A stretch of 64,000 nt of DNA, taken from assembly GCF_039536745.1 (NCBI RefSeq), contig NZ_BAAAZE010000010.1:1-64000 (forward strand). Direction: 5' to 3'. Both the position numbers and the translations under genes were made by a program. How positions within the stretch are numbered: position 1 is the stretch's first letter; each line of letters begins with the position of its first letter. Below the pieces are notes generated by a model, which was not told where the DNA came from, searched no databases, and was given only the letters and a program-made list of their open reading frames with translations. Origin of the DNA: Actimicrobium antarcticum (GTDB taxonomy: Bacteria > Pseudomonadota > Gammaproteobacteria > Burkholderiales > Burkholderiaceae_D). Below are positions 1 through 8,598 of the stretch, one piece after another.

Positions 1-198
1 CTAACCACACCACTTCGACCAACCTCGCCGACCGTGCCGCGTTTCGCGCTTCAGACAAAGCGTTTTGTTTGTCCGCGCTTCGGAATCGCTGAAGCAGGAG
101 GCGAACTATAGCGACTCCCCATCGTATTCGCAAGTGATTCCACACAAAAATATCAACGAACATCGAACACGTTACCCTGCTCCCAGTCCACGAACGAA

Positions 199-783
199 TT
201 ACAGCAATTGAAACCAGCCCAGCACTGCGCCAAGTGCCAGCAACCATAGCAAATGCACTCTCGTGCGCCAGATCATTACGCCGCAGAATCCGCTCAACAA
301 CCAGAGCTTCCAATCCGCAGCCTGATCGCCGTTATTGCTGGCCAAAATCCATCCGGTAGAAATCAGCAAGGCAATCACAATCGGTGCCATCCCCAACTTG
401 AACGCGCGCACCGCCCGTAACTGGCGATTTCGATGACCCCATTGCGCGGCCAGATATGTGATCGTTGTACTCGGCAACATAATGCCGACCATGGTCACTG
501 CAACACCCGCGACGGCGGCAAAAAGACTTCCCGTATTGAGTCCCACATTCCAGCCCATCAACGCAACAAACAGGACATTGGGTCCGGGTGCTGCCTGTGC
601 AATCGCGATAGAGGCATTGAACTGCGCCGGTGTAAGCCAGTGATGTTGTTCGACCAGATAGCGATGCATCTCTGCAGTAGTAGAGATGGCACCACCGATG
701 GACATCATCGACAACAATAAATACTGGCCAAACAGCCCGCACCAATCGCTAACGCTTAGTACTAGCGGCAACGAATCGTTCAT
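199..783 (-). CDS. Chromate transporter (CHR family), second short subunit
   Basis: Short-chain CHR-type membrane protein of about 194 aa, predicted to form a chromate (or related anion) transporter with the CHR protein encoded just upstream. The CHR signature APGPN lies in the first third (QAAPGPNVLF), followed by several hydrophobic helices. The chosen ATG at 783 shares an ATGA overlap with the stop of the upstream gene, indicating translational coupling; an in-frame start 30 bases further upstream is less likely. The family includes full-length two-domain proteins and such split pairs. Substrate is inferred from family only. Confidence 0.85.
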   Translation of the reverse strand: MNDSLPLVLSVSDWCGLFGQYLLLSMMSIGGAISTTAEMHRYLVEQHHWLTPAQFNASIAIAQAAPGPNVLFVALMGWNVGLNTGSLFAAVAGVAVTMVGIMLPSTTITYLAAQWGHRNRQLRAVRAFKLGMAPIVIALLISTGWILASNNGDQAADWKLWLLSGFCGVMIWRTRVHLLWLLALGAVLGWFQLL

Positions 784-1355
784 GCGGAAAGCTTCCGGTA
801 TGTCAGAACACACGCCACGCTACCCAAGACCAGCAGCACGTAACCTAGCGGCCAGCTCAACAACGTAATCAGAATGCAGCCAAGAACACAAAAGAAGGCT
901 GCGAGAGGCATCGATAACGGATGCGTTTTCAAGGTCCCGGCAAGTTTGAATCCAGTCGCTGCGATCAACCCTGCAGATACGGCAGACATCCCCCGTAATG
1001 CACCCGCAACACCGGGATGATTCGCATAGCGTGCGTGCACCAGCGCCAGAACCAGAACGACTATGAGCGGAACGACCAGCATGCCAGCCAGTGCAGTGAT
1101 GGCACCGCGCAAACCGAAGTAACGTCCGCCGATCATCAGCGCAAGGTTGACCACATTCGGACCGGGCATGATCTGCGCCACCGCCCACTCTTCAACAAAT
1201 TCTTCCTGAGTCATCCAGCGCTTTTTTTCAACCAGTTCACGTTGAACAATCGCCAGTACCCCGCCGAATCCTTGCAATGCCAGGAGCGTGAATGAAATAA
1301 AAAGGTCGGTCAACGAGTTCGGGCGCGGACGGTCTTGCAATGGAATCGGAGTCAT
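780..1355 (-). CDS. Chromate transporter (CHR family), first short subunit
   Basis: Short CHR-domain membrane protein of 191 aa. It has the conserved family features FGGVLAIVQRELV and MPGPNVVNLALMIG in the N-terminal half and then five or so hydrophobic segments. It is the first gene of a two-gene minus-strand operon and its TGA overlaps the ATG of the second CHR gene. The pair corresponds to the N- and C-terminal halves of full-length ChrA, which suggests a heterodimeric transporter exporting chromate. No chromate-responsive regulator gene is visible in the window. Confidence 0.87.
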   Translation of the reverse strand: MTPIPLQDRPRPNSLTDLFISFTLLALQGFGGVLAIVQRELVEKKRWMTQEEFVEEWAVAQIMPGPNVVNLALMIGGRYFGLRGAITALAGMLVVPLIVVLVLALVHARYANHPGVAGALRGMSAVSAGLIAATGFKLAGTLKTHPLSMPLAAFFCVLGCILITLLSWPLGYVLLVLGSVACVLTYRKLSA

Positions 1356-1702
1356 CCCGCAATTCTAGTTGAACTATTTCCGTTAATCATCGATTCAACC
1401 GGTTAAAAACCGGACGTTGCTCGTCGCATGGAACTCATGCAGATCAGAATAAAAGAAACACGCAGGCAACGCTGCAGCACTTTGATGCAATTGCCATCCG
1501 TTTGCCACGACATTGTCAGCCAACAAAATGCAGAACGCTCCGACTCTGCATGAACGTTTATCGTGATTGGCACCTGAACCCGGACAACGCAACCCTTTGC
1601 AGGTAAACTCGAAAGGAGTGTCGACTTTAGCTAGCAATGTCTTCCCCCTCACAAGCAACACGACGACAATGCACTTCCCCGAAAAAATTCGAAAGAGTAG
1701 CC
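1356..1702. other. Intergenic region with no supported gene
   Basis: About 350 bases between the divergent chromate-transporter operon and the WGR-like gene. Short open frames on both strands show no recognisable domain and no good ribosome binding site. It probably holds the divergent promoters, but I could not place them with confidence. Confidence 0.5.
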
Positions 1703-1975
1703 ATGATCGATCCTGTTGACGGACTAACCCGACCGTTGCCTGTGCATTCGGAGAGCCCGATCCGACAGCATTTTGTTTCGGCCGATAGCCGGCATACCGC
1801 GCTCTTGACGCGGGACCTGTTCGGTGACTGGATAGTCATGCAAGCCTGGAGTAGCAAACGCAATCGACGTGGCGGAGGCAAAACGCACGCTGTCGACAAC
1901 TTCGATGCAGGCCTCGCAGCACTTGCCTCAATCGCAAAGATACGGCGTCAGCGTGGTTACCAGCTAGTCGACTAG
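1703..1975 (+). CDS. Small WGR-domain-like protein
   Basis: A 90 aa protein resembling a free-standing WGR domain, a nucleic-acid-binding module found in PARP proteins and in small bacterial proteins. The pattern visible is LFGDWIVMQAWSSK, then a Gly/Arg-rich turn (RNRRGGGK), an Ala-rich helix and the closing KIRRQRGYQLVD, matching the WGR order of beta strands, helix and terminal GY. The Trp-Gly-Arg core itself is degenerate (WSS instead of WGR). The start at 1703 is chosen because GAAAGAG precedes it; an upstream in-frame ATG at 1637 would add 22 unlikely residues. It stands alone between two unrelated genes. Function is unknown. Confidence 0.6.
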   Translation: MIDPVDGLTRPLPVHSESPIRQHFVSADSRHTALLTRDLFGDWIVMQAWSSKRNRRGGGKTHAVDNFDAGLAALASIAKIRRQRGYQLVD

Positions 1976-2186
1976 GCATTCATCTCGCAGTCATCACATC
2001 TGATGGTTAAATGGCACGATACGCGGTAACTGGTATCGAAGTCCCTTTGCGCTTCTCTGAAATTCTCGAACAGCCACCGTATTCATCACCGCATTTTCTC
2101 GCTGACTTTCCGGACAAAACTTTTCCGGGTTAGTCGCAACCGAAGCAAATTGCATTATTCTTGGGGTCTCCTTTTTTCTGGCAAAT

Positions 2187-3281
2187 ATGATGACGAATAC
2201 ACAATGGGCGTTCACACAGGAAGTGCATCCTAATCCCACATCGATCGATGCAATCGCGGCGCATCTGGAGAACCCGGGATTCGGCCGCATATTTACCGAC
2301 CACATGGTCACGGCCCGCTGGACCGAAGAACGCGGTTGGCACGATGCAAAGGTTGAATTTAGAAAGCCATTCCAGCTCGACCCGGCCTGCGCAGTACTGC
2401 ATTACGCGCAAGAGATTTTCGAGGGCATGAAAGCCTATCGCGGCGCAGGCGATAGCGTCCTGTTATTTCGTCCGACAGAAAACGCGCGCCGCTTCCAGCG
2501 CTCCGCAGAACGCATGGCCATGGCACCCGTTCCGGAGGCGCTGTTCATCAAGGCCGTCGAAGCACTTGTCAGCGCCGACAAGCGATGGATACCTGATGGC
2601 GATGGCAGCCTCTACCTGCGCCCATTCATGTTTGCATCCGAAACCTTCCTGGGCGTGCGCCCATCGAAGGAATACATTTTTTGCGTCATCGCTTGCCCAG
2701 TCGGCCCTTACTTCAAAAATGGCAACTCGGCGGTCACGGTCTGGGTATCGGATGAATACACCCGCGCCGCGCCAGGCGGCACAGGCGCGGCCAAATGTGG
2801 TGGTAACTATGCTGCCAGTTTGCTCGCGCAAGCGCAGGCAGCGGAGCATGGTTGCGATCAGGTCGTCTTCCTCGATGCGGTAGAACATCGCTGGGTTGAA
2901 GAACTGGGCGGCATGAATATTTTCTTCAGCATGGCGGACGGCACCTTGGTAACACCGCCGCTCAATGGCAACATCTTGCCCGGCATTACACGCGCCTCGG
3001 TGATTGATCTCGCCAGGAACGAAGGCATCACCGTCGAAGAACGCCCATACAGTTTCGATCAATGGTGTGCGGATGTCGCCAGCGGCCACCTTCGCGAAGT
3101 CTTTGCCTGCGGTACGGCAGCCGTGATCGCTGGCGTGGGCCGCATCCGTCATGTCGGCGGCGAGCTGGTCATTGGCGATGGCACTGTCGGACCAGTGACC
3201 GAACGGATTCGCGATCTGCTCACCGGCATCCAGCGTGGCCGGATCGACGACCCGCTATCGTGGGTACATCACGCAGGTTGA
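2187..3281 (+). CDS. ilvE: Branched-chain amino acid aminotransferase
   Basis: PLP-dependent class IV aminotransferase of 364 aa that interconverts Leu, Ile and Val with their 2-oxo acids. The sequence shows the long, eukaryote-like BCAT form: LHYAQEIFEGMKAYRG near the N-terminus, LYLRPFMFASE, then GAAKCGGNYAASL with the Schiff-base lysine, and a C-terminal EVFACGTAAVIAGVG phosphate-binding segment. Two adjacent ATG codons (2187, 2190) could start it; neither has a strong Shine-Dalgarno. Only five bases separate it from the downstream YitT-type gene, so the two are probably co-transcribed. Confidence 0.95.
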   Translation: MMTNTQWAFTQEVHPNPTSIDAIAAHLENPGFGRIFTDHMVTARWTEERGWHDAKVEFRKPFQLDPACAVLHYAQEIFEGMKAYRGAGDSVLLFRPTENARRFQRSAERMAMAPVPEALFIKAVEALVSADKRWIPDGDGSLYLRPFMFASETFLGVRPSKEYIFCVIACPVGPYFKNGNSAVTVWVSDEYTRAAPGGTGAAKCGGNYAASLLAQAQAAEHGCDQVVFLDAVEHRWVEELGGMNIFFSMADGTLVTPPLNGNILPGITRASVIDLARNEGITVEERPYSFDQWCADVASGHLREVFACGTAAVIAGVGRIRHVGGELVIGDGTVGPVTERIRDLLTGIQRGRIDDPLSWVHHAG

Positions 3282-3286
3282 CCGCA

Positions 3287-3910
3287 ATGAGCAGATCCGA
3301 AGGGCCGCACGCATCGGGGCGGCCCCACTCCTCGCTGGAAGATATTTATGCACTGATTGTCGGCTTGACGTTCATCGTCATCGGCCTCGTCCTGCTGAAA
3401 ACTGCTGGCCTGGTAACAGGTGGCATTGCCGGAATCGCGCTGCTGGTGTCGTACGTACTACCCCTGCCGGTCGGTGTCATCTTCACGCTGATCAATGTGC
3501 CCTTCTTTATATTTGCTTACTTTGCGATGGGCCGGCAATTTGCCTTGCGCACCATCGCAGTCAATCTGGGCGTAACCGGCTTGTTGTCGGTCATCCCGAC
3601 GGCAATGCGCTTCGAATTCGTGCACCCGGCCTTCGCGGCGCTGGCAGGCGGAACGCTATGCGGGATGGGCGTGCTCGCCCTCGCCCGTCATGGTGCCGGT
3701 GTGGGTGGAACCGGCGTGGTCACGTTGTGGCTGCAAAAAAAGCGCGGTCTCAATGCCGGTCGTAGCCAGATCATGATTGATGTCGCCATTTTGCTGGTGT
3801 CGTTTTCGGTCATTGCCCCTGACCGGCTGGCGTGGTCAGCGCTCAGCGCCCTGTCCATGAGCTGCATGGTCATCGCCTGGCATCGGCCGGGCAGATACAT
3901 CGGGTATTAG
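3287..3910 (+). CDS. YitT family membrane protein
   Basis: A 207 aa integral membrane protein with five or six predicted helices. The conserved Gly-rich GLVTGGIAGIALLVSY and GTLCGMGVLALARHGAGVGG segments match the N-terminal membrane domain of the YitT/DUF161 family. The C-terminal soluble domain of many YitT proteins is absent, so this is the short form. The ATG at 3287 lies five bases after ilvE, so it is likely the second gene of that operon. The transported substrate, if any, is not known for the family. Confidence 0.85.
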   Translation: MSRSEGPHASGRPHSSLEDIYALIVGLTFIVIGLVLLKTAGLVTGGIAGIALLVSYVLPLPVGVIFTLINVPFFIFAYFAMGRQFALRTIAVNLGVTGLLSVIPTAMRFEFVHPAFAALAGGTLCGMGVLALARHGAGVGGTGVVTLWLQKKRGLNAGRSQIMIDVAILLVSFSVIAPDRLAWSALSALSMSCMVIAWHRPGRYIGY

Positions 3911-3942
3911 CTATCAAGATGGTTCCGGCATGACCCGGGCCA

Positions 3943-5103
3943 TCATTCCTGGATACGGCGCAGCGTCCCGATTTTGCCGTTGGTGATGTAATTGGGTTGG
4001 TACGTCGTTGCCAGATAATCCCTGAACAACCGATCCTCGATCATGTAACCGACTTTCGGCGGGTTGCACAAAATGCCTGCCTTGCGCATGCGATCGAGCG
4101 CAGCCCGCACTTTTGCCAGCGTGGCATTGACGGCGGGAATGGTGGAGAGCGCCATGATCGTGTCTTTTCCCATCGGTGCAATGCCATGGGCGAGGATGAC
4201 CAGCACCGCCTGTTCCAGCGGCTGCAAGGCATCGAACACGCCTTGCCAGGCCGGGACATTGCGATCATCTTTCATGAATTTTTCCAGTGCCAGTCGCACA
4301 TCGGTCTGCCCTTCGGCTGACATTTCCTTGACGATATCCTTCATCAGCGCCGGTTTGAACCCGATGTGTTCGAACACCCTTTGCAACGCAACGACGTCCA
4401 GCCTTTTGCGTGGATGAACCTCGCTGAAATGCGCCGCCAGCCGCTCCAGAAACTCGATCTCCAGAAACGGAAACGTCAGCAACTGCGCAAACTGATACAT
4501 CGGACCGCCGGCTGACATCATCATTTCCCCGAGTGCTTCCTGCGACGAACCCGTGAAGACCGCAAACACCTTTTTTTTATGCTTTTGCAAGACCGCACGG
4601 ATCGAGGCAATCACGGCATCGCCACCGGCCGAGTGTGCCAGTGCCTGAATTTCATCGAGCATCAGCAATACCGGTTTACCGGCATCGTTGGCCAACCGTG
4701 CAATCAATGTATCCATGCGCAATTCCGGTTTATCGGGCAAGTCACGACGGGTTGGCGTTCTGCCAAGCCCCAGACTCGCACCCAAAACACCGACCTTGCG
4801 CACCGGCGTTTTCACCATCCTACCCAGTACCGAATGCGGCACATTCACATCGTCCAGCGCCTCTTCCAGTGCTTGGTTGATGGCGTCGAGCGGCGCCGTT
4901 CGGTTGAGCCAGAGATCGGCATAGACAGGAAGAAAACCGGCTTTTTCGGCTGCAGGCGACAAGTCACCATCAAGAAAATAGGTCTTGCCAACACGGCGCG
5001 GCGCGAACAAGGCAATTGGCCGGCCCGGCTGCGCGGTCAGCAACGCAAGATACGATGTCGCCAGTTCAGGGCGCAGGATTTGAATGCTGTCGAAGGTCTT
5101 CAT
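3943..5103 (-). CDS. AAA-type ATP-binding protein
   Basis: Cytoplasmic P-loop ATPase of about 386 aa. Visible motifs are a Walker A-like loop with key residues RRVGKT near residue 40, Walker B VLLMLDEIQAL near residue 150, and a sensor-like VFTGSS about 40 residues later. The C-terminal third contains a winged-helix-like region (EQAVLVILAHGIAPMG, then AALDRMRKAGILCNPPKVGY), as in archaeal-type ATPases. The start is uncertain: ATGs at 5103, 5121 and 5127 are in frame and none has a clear ribosome binding site. It has no partner genes, so its role cannot be inferred from context. Confidence 0.75.
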   Translation of the reverse strand: MKTFDSIQILRPELATSYLALLTAQPGRPIALFAPRRVGKTYFLDGDLSPAAEKAGFLPVYADLWLNRTAPLDAINQALEEALDDVNVPHSVLGRMVKTPVRKVGVLGASLGLGRTPTRRDLPDKPELRMDTLIARLANDAGKPVLLMLDEIQALAHSAGGDAVIASIRAVLQKHKKKVFAVFTGSSQEALGEMMMSAGGPMYQFAQLLTFPFLEIEFLERLAAHFSEVHPRKRLDVVALQRVFEHIGFKPALMKDIVKEMSAEGQTDVRLALEKFMKDDRNVPAWQGVFDALQPLEQAVLVILAHGIAPMGKDTIMALSTIPAVNATLAKVRAALDRMRKAGILCNPPKVGYMIEDRLFRDYLATTYQPNYITNGKIGTLRRIQE

Positions 5104-5314
5104 CGGCCCATTGTTATTCATTGTCATGAAAATCGCAATTGCTAACTCTGCGACAATTGACAGCAACGATCAGTTTTTTGACCTGTCACAAGGGCTAGTC
5201 GACTATGCTGGCTTTCAGCTGGCTAACCGACAATGGCACGCAGAAAAAATCATGCCGATCCCAAACCGATCGTGTCTGGCAAATCCTGCGATCCGATTCT
5301 TCTGGAGCACTCCC

Positions 5315-6598
5315 ATGCTTGAACTGATCCTGCGCAATTGCACCCTGGCCGATGGCCGCACCGGTATCGACATCGGCATCGAAGCAGGCCGCATCGTCGC
5401 TGTCGCGCCGCAACTGGTCGCCACCGCGGGCGAGACCATCGACGCCGCCGGCCAGCTGGTCAGCGCGCCGTTTGTGGATGCGCACTTCCATATGGACTCG
5501 ACGTTGTCCTACGGCCTGCCCCGGGTCAACCAGTCCGGCACCCTGCTCGACGGCATCGCGCTCTGGGGCGAACTCAAACCACTGCTGACGCAGGAAGCGC
5601 TGGTCGAACGCGCCCTGTCGTATTGCGACTGGGCTGTCGCCAAGGGATTGCTGGCAATCCGTTCGCATGTCGATGTCTGCGATCCGCGCTTGCTGGCGGT
5701 CGATGCGTTGCTGCATGTGCGCGACAAGGTCAAGCCCTATCTCGATCTGCAACTGGTCGCCTTTCCGCAAGATGGCCTGCTGCGTGCACCCGGCGCACTC
5801 GCCAACCTGACGCGGGCGCTCGACAAAGGTGTGGAGGTGGTCGGCGGGATTCCGCACTTCGAACGGACCATGGCCGACGGCACCGAATCGGTGCGCATCC
5901 TGTGCGAACTGGCAGCCGAACGCGGCCTGCGGGTGGACATGCATTGCGACGAATCGGACGACCCGCTGTCGCGCCATATCGAAACACTGGCGTTCCACGC
6001 GCAGCGACTCGGATTGCAAGGCCGCGTCACCGGCTCCCACCTGACCTCGATGCATTCGATGGACAACTATTACGTGTCTAAGCTCATCCCGCTGATTCGC
6101 GATGCCGGCGTCGCGGCGATTGCCAATCCGCTCATCAACATCACGCTGCAAGGTCGCCACGACAGTTATCCGAAACGACGCGGCATGACCCGCGTACCCG
6201 AACTGATGGCCGCCGGCGTCGCGGTGGCTTTCGGCCACGATTGCGTCATGGACCCGTGGTACCCGATGGGCAGCGGCGACATGCTGGAAGTCGCGCAGAT
6301 GGGATTGCATGTGGCGCAGATGACCGGGCAAGATGCGATGCGCGCCTGTTTCGACGCCGTCACTGTTACGCCAGCGGCGATACTCGGGCTGGAAGGCTAC
6401 GGCATTGCGGTTGGCTGCAAAGCCGATATGGTGCTGTTGCAGGCGCACGATACCGTTGAGGCAATTCGATTGCGTGCAACACGATTGTGCGTGATTCGTG
6501 CCGGCAAAGTGATCTCACGCACGCCGCAGGCCACGGCGATACTGACGCTGCCCGGTCGGCCTGCAGCCGTAAGCTGGATGGCGCGCAGTGGCGATTAA
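5315..6598 (+). CDS. codA: Cytosine deaminase
   Basis: Amidohydrolase-superfamily enzyme (427 aa) that deaminates cytosine to uracil and ammonia. It carries the metal-binding DAHFHMDSTL, the HVDV segment, MHCDESDD and the catalytic FGHDCVMDPWYPMGSGDML, and aligns well with E. coli CodA throughout as I recall that sequence. The ATG at 5315 is preceded by TGGAG; the open frame extends upstream but without family similarity. No codB permease is adjacent. A second, decayed copy of its last 40 or so codons lies at 19091-19215, just beyond the mhp cluster. Confidence 0.93.
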   Translation: MLELILRNCTLADGRTGIDIGIEAGRIVAVAPQLVATAGETIDAAGQLVSAPFVDAHFHMDSTLSYGLPRVNQSGTLLDGIALWGELKPLLTQEALVERALSYCDWAVAKGLLAIRSHVDVCDPRLLAVDALLHVRDKVKPYLDLQLVAFPQDGLLRAPGALANLTRALDKGVEVVGGIPHFERTMADGTESVRILCELAAERGLRVDMHCDESDDPLSRHIETLAFHAQRLGLQGRVTGSHLTSMHSMDNYYVSKLIPLIRDAGVAAIANPLINITLQGRHDSYPKRRGMTRVPELMAAGVAVAFGHDCVMDPWYPMGSGDMLEVAQMGLHVAQMTGQDAMRACFDAVTVTPAAILGLEGYGIAVGCKADMVLLQAHDTVEAIRLRATRLCVIRAGKVISRTPQATAILTLPGRPAAVSWMARSGD

Positions 6599-6652
6599 AC
6601 GTGCATACATAACATGCAGCCACCACTCTGCACCACTCCACCCGGATCACCC

Positions 6653-7459
6653 ATGAACGATGACGCACCAGACACCCAATACAAAACCTTGCGCGGCCTC
6701 ACGCGGGGCCTCGATCTGTTACGTGTCCTGAACGCGGTCGAACATGGTCGCGCCAGCATCGCCGACCTCAGCAGCGGCACCGGCCTGCATCGCGCCACCG
6801 TGCGCCGATTGCTGGAAACCTTCATTGCCGATGGCTATGTCAGACGCAGCGAATCGGATGACCGCTACCAGTTGACGTTAAAGGTGCGTGAACTCAGCGA
6901 AGGCTTCACCGACGTTGAATGGATCTCGAAAATCTCGACACCGATCATGGGCGAACTGATGCAGAAGGTGGTCTGGCCATCCGACCTGAGCACGCTGTCC
7001 GGCGACGCCATGATCATCCGCGAAACCACCCATCGCTTTAGCCCACTGTCGTTTCATCGGTCGATGGTGGGAAGACGCTTGCCGATATTGCTGACCGCTT
7101 CCGGCCGCGCCTATTTTGCGTTTTGTGGTGACGACGAGCGCGAACAGATCGTGCAGATGCTGCGCTCGCAGGACGATGAGCAAGGGCGGCTGGCCGCAGA
7201 TGCACGGTTCACCGCCAATCTGGTCAAGCGCGTGCGGGCGGATGGATTTTCATCCAACGAAGGCGACTGGGCCACGGAAAAAAAGGTCGGCGCGATTGCA
7301 CTTCCGGTCATCAGCCAGGGACGCGTCGTTGCCTGTCTCAATATCATCTATCTGTCGCGCGCACTCAGCACCAAGGACGCAGTCAGGAAGTACGGTAGTG
7401 CGCTGCAGGAAGCCGTCACCAAGATCACCAACCAGATGGATGCCAGTCAACACGACTGA
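6653..7459 (+). CDS. mhpR: IclR-family activator of the mhp genes
   Basis: A 268 aa IclR-type transcription factor: N-terminal winged helix-turn-helix (TGLHRATVRRLLETFIADGY near residues 40-60) followed by an effector-binding IclR domain. It follows E. coli MhpR closely in segments such as YKTLRGLTRGLDLL, LTLKVRELSEGF and RETTHRFSPLSFHRSMVGRR, so the inducer is probably 3-(3-hydroxyphenyl)propionate. It lies directly upstream of and co-oriented with the catabolic genes, whereas in E. coli it is divergent. Start 6653 is preferred over 6614 because similarity begins there. A candidate operator follows at 7499-7515. Confidence 0.92.
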   Translation: MNDDAPDTQYKTLRGLTRGLDLLRVLNAVEHGRASIADLSSGTGLHRATVRRLLETFIADGYVRRSESDDRYQLTLKVRELSEGFTDVEWISKISTPIMGELMQKVVWPSDLSTLSGDAMIIRETTHRFSPLSFHRSMVGRRLPILLTASGRAYFAFCGDDEREQIVQMLRSQDDEQGRLAADARFTANLVKRVRADGFSSNEGDWATEKKVGAIALPVISQGRVVACLNIIYLSRALSTKDAVRKYGSALQEAVTKITNQMDASQHD

Positions 7460-7498
7460 ACAGCGCCACCTTCGCAACCAGCTCTCCCCTGCACGACA

Positions 7499-7515
7499 TG
7501 TGCACCTGGTGAACA
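7499..7515 (+). promoter_or_regulatory. Candidate MhpR operator
   Basis: The 17-base imperfect palindrome TGTGCACCTGGTGAACA lies between mhpR and mhpC. It differs at only two positions from the E. coli MhpR operator as I remember it (GGTGCACCTGGTGCACA). Its centre is about 58 bases before the transcription start predicted from the promoter at 7530-7558, the geometry expected for activation by an upstream-bound IclR protein. Confidence 0.65.
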
Positions 7516-7529
7516 TTTGAGATTCAGTT

Positions 7530-7558
7530 TTGTCGGCGTGATGCCAGTTGCCTATTCT
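7530..7558 (+). promoter_or_regulatory. Candidate sigma70 promoter of the mhp operon
   Basis: TTGTCG (-35) and TATTCT (-10) are separated by exactly 17 bases, about 30 bases before the mhpC start. The boxes are imperfect, as is usual for activator-dependent promoters, and the proposed MhpR site lies just upstream. Confidence 0.5.
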
Positions 7559-7589
7559 CCGATGCATGACGAACCAGGAGACAAACAAC

Positions 7590-8492
7590 ATGCATACCGA
7601 ACAACCATACCGCAGCATCTGGGCCGACTTGCGCGGCGTCTCGTTTTCACAAGGCTGGATCGACGCGAAGGGCATCAACACCCGCTACCTCCACGCCGGT
7701 AACAAAGACAACCCGCCTTTGATCCTGCTGCATGGCGTTGGCGGTCACGCCGAAGCGTACACACGCAACCTCAAGGCGCACAGCGAGCACTTCTCGACCT
7801 GGGCCATCGACATGATCGGCCACGGCTGGACCGACAAGGCCACCTGCGACCTGGAAATCAAACACTACATCGATCACCTGCTGCGCTTCATGGATGCGGC
7901 CGGCATCGAGAAGGCCAGCATCAGTGGCGAATCGCTCGGCGGCTGGGTCGCGGCGCGTTTTGCCATCGACTATCCGGATCGTATCGATCGCCTGGTGCTC
8001 AACACCGCCGGCGGCTCGCAAGCCGATCCGGTCGTGATGGAGCGCCTGAAAACACTCTCCCTGCGCGCTGCCGCCGATCCGTCATGGGACTTCATCAAGG
8101 CACGGGTCGAATGGCTGATGGCCGACAAATCAAAGGCGTACGACGACCTGGTGGCGACACGTCAGGCGATCTACAGCCAGCCAGGCATGGCCGCATCGAT
8201 GAAGCACAACATGATTCTGCAAGAGATGGAAGTCCGTCAGCGCAACATCCTGCTGGCCGACGATTACGGCCGCATCAAGGCACCGACGCTGGTGATCTGG
8301 ACCTCGGACGATCCGACTGCCGATGTCAGCGAAGGTCGCCGCATGGCATCGATGATTCCCGGTGCACTGTTCACCGTGATGGATGGCTGCGGTCATTGGC
8401 CGCAGTTCGAAGATGCGCCGCTGTTCAACGAGATGCACCTGAATTTCTTGCTGGGCAAGCCGGTGAGCCAGGCAGCACTGGTGACAGCGTAA
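7590..8492 (+). CDS. mhpC: 2-hydroxy-6-oxonona-2,4-dienedioate hydrolase (C-C hydrolase)
   Basis: Alpha/beta-hydrolase of 300 aa that cleaves the meta-ring-fission product into succinate (or fumarate) and 2-hydroxypentadienoate. Visible are the oxyanion segment LLHGVGGH, the nucleophile elbow SGESLGGW, the acidic residue region VIWTSDDPT and the catalytic His in DGCGHWPQFE. The start at 7590 has CAGGAG nine bases upstream; an upstream in-frame ATG lacks this. It is the first structural gene of the mhp operon. Confidence 0.92.
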   Translation: MHTEQPYRSIWADLRGVSFSQGWIDAKGINTRYLHAGNKDNPPLILLHGVGGHAEAYTRNLKAHSEHFSTWAIDMIGHGWTDKATCDLEIKHYIDHLLRFMDAAGIEKASISGESLGGWVAARFAIDYPDRIDRLVLNTAGGSQADPVVMERLKTLSLRAAADPSWDFIKARVEWLMADKSKAYDDLVATRQAIYSQPGMAASMKHNMILQEMEVRQRNILLADDYGRIKAPTLVIWTSDDPTADVSEGRRMASMIPGALFTVMDGCGHWPQFEDAPLFNEMHLNFLLGKPVSQAALVTA

Positions 8493-8598
8493 CGCCATTG
8501 GCGCGGGCGGCGCCGGGATGACGTTTGATCCCGGCCGCTGCATTCCCCACTCCACGCCGGACATTCCGGTAATCAGTCACGAGCCCACAGAGAGTTCC

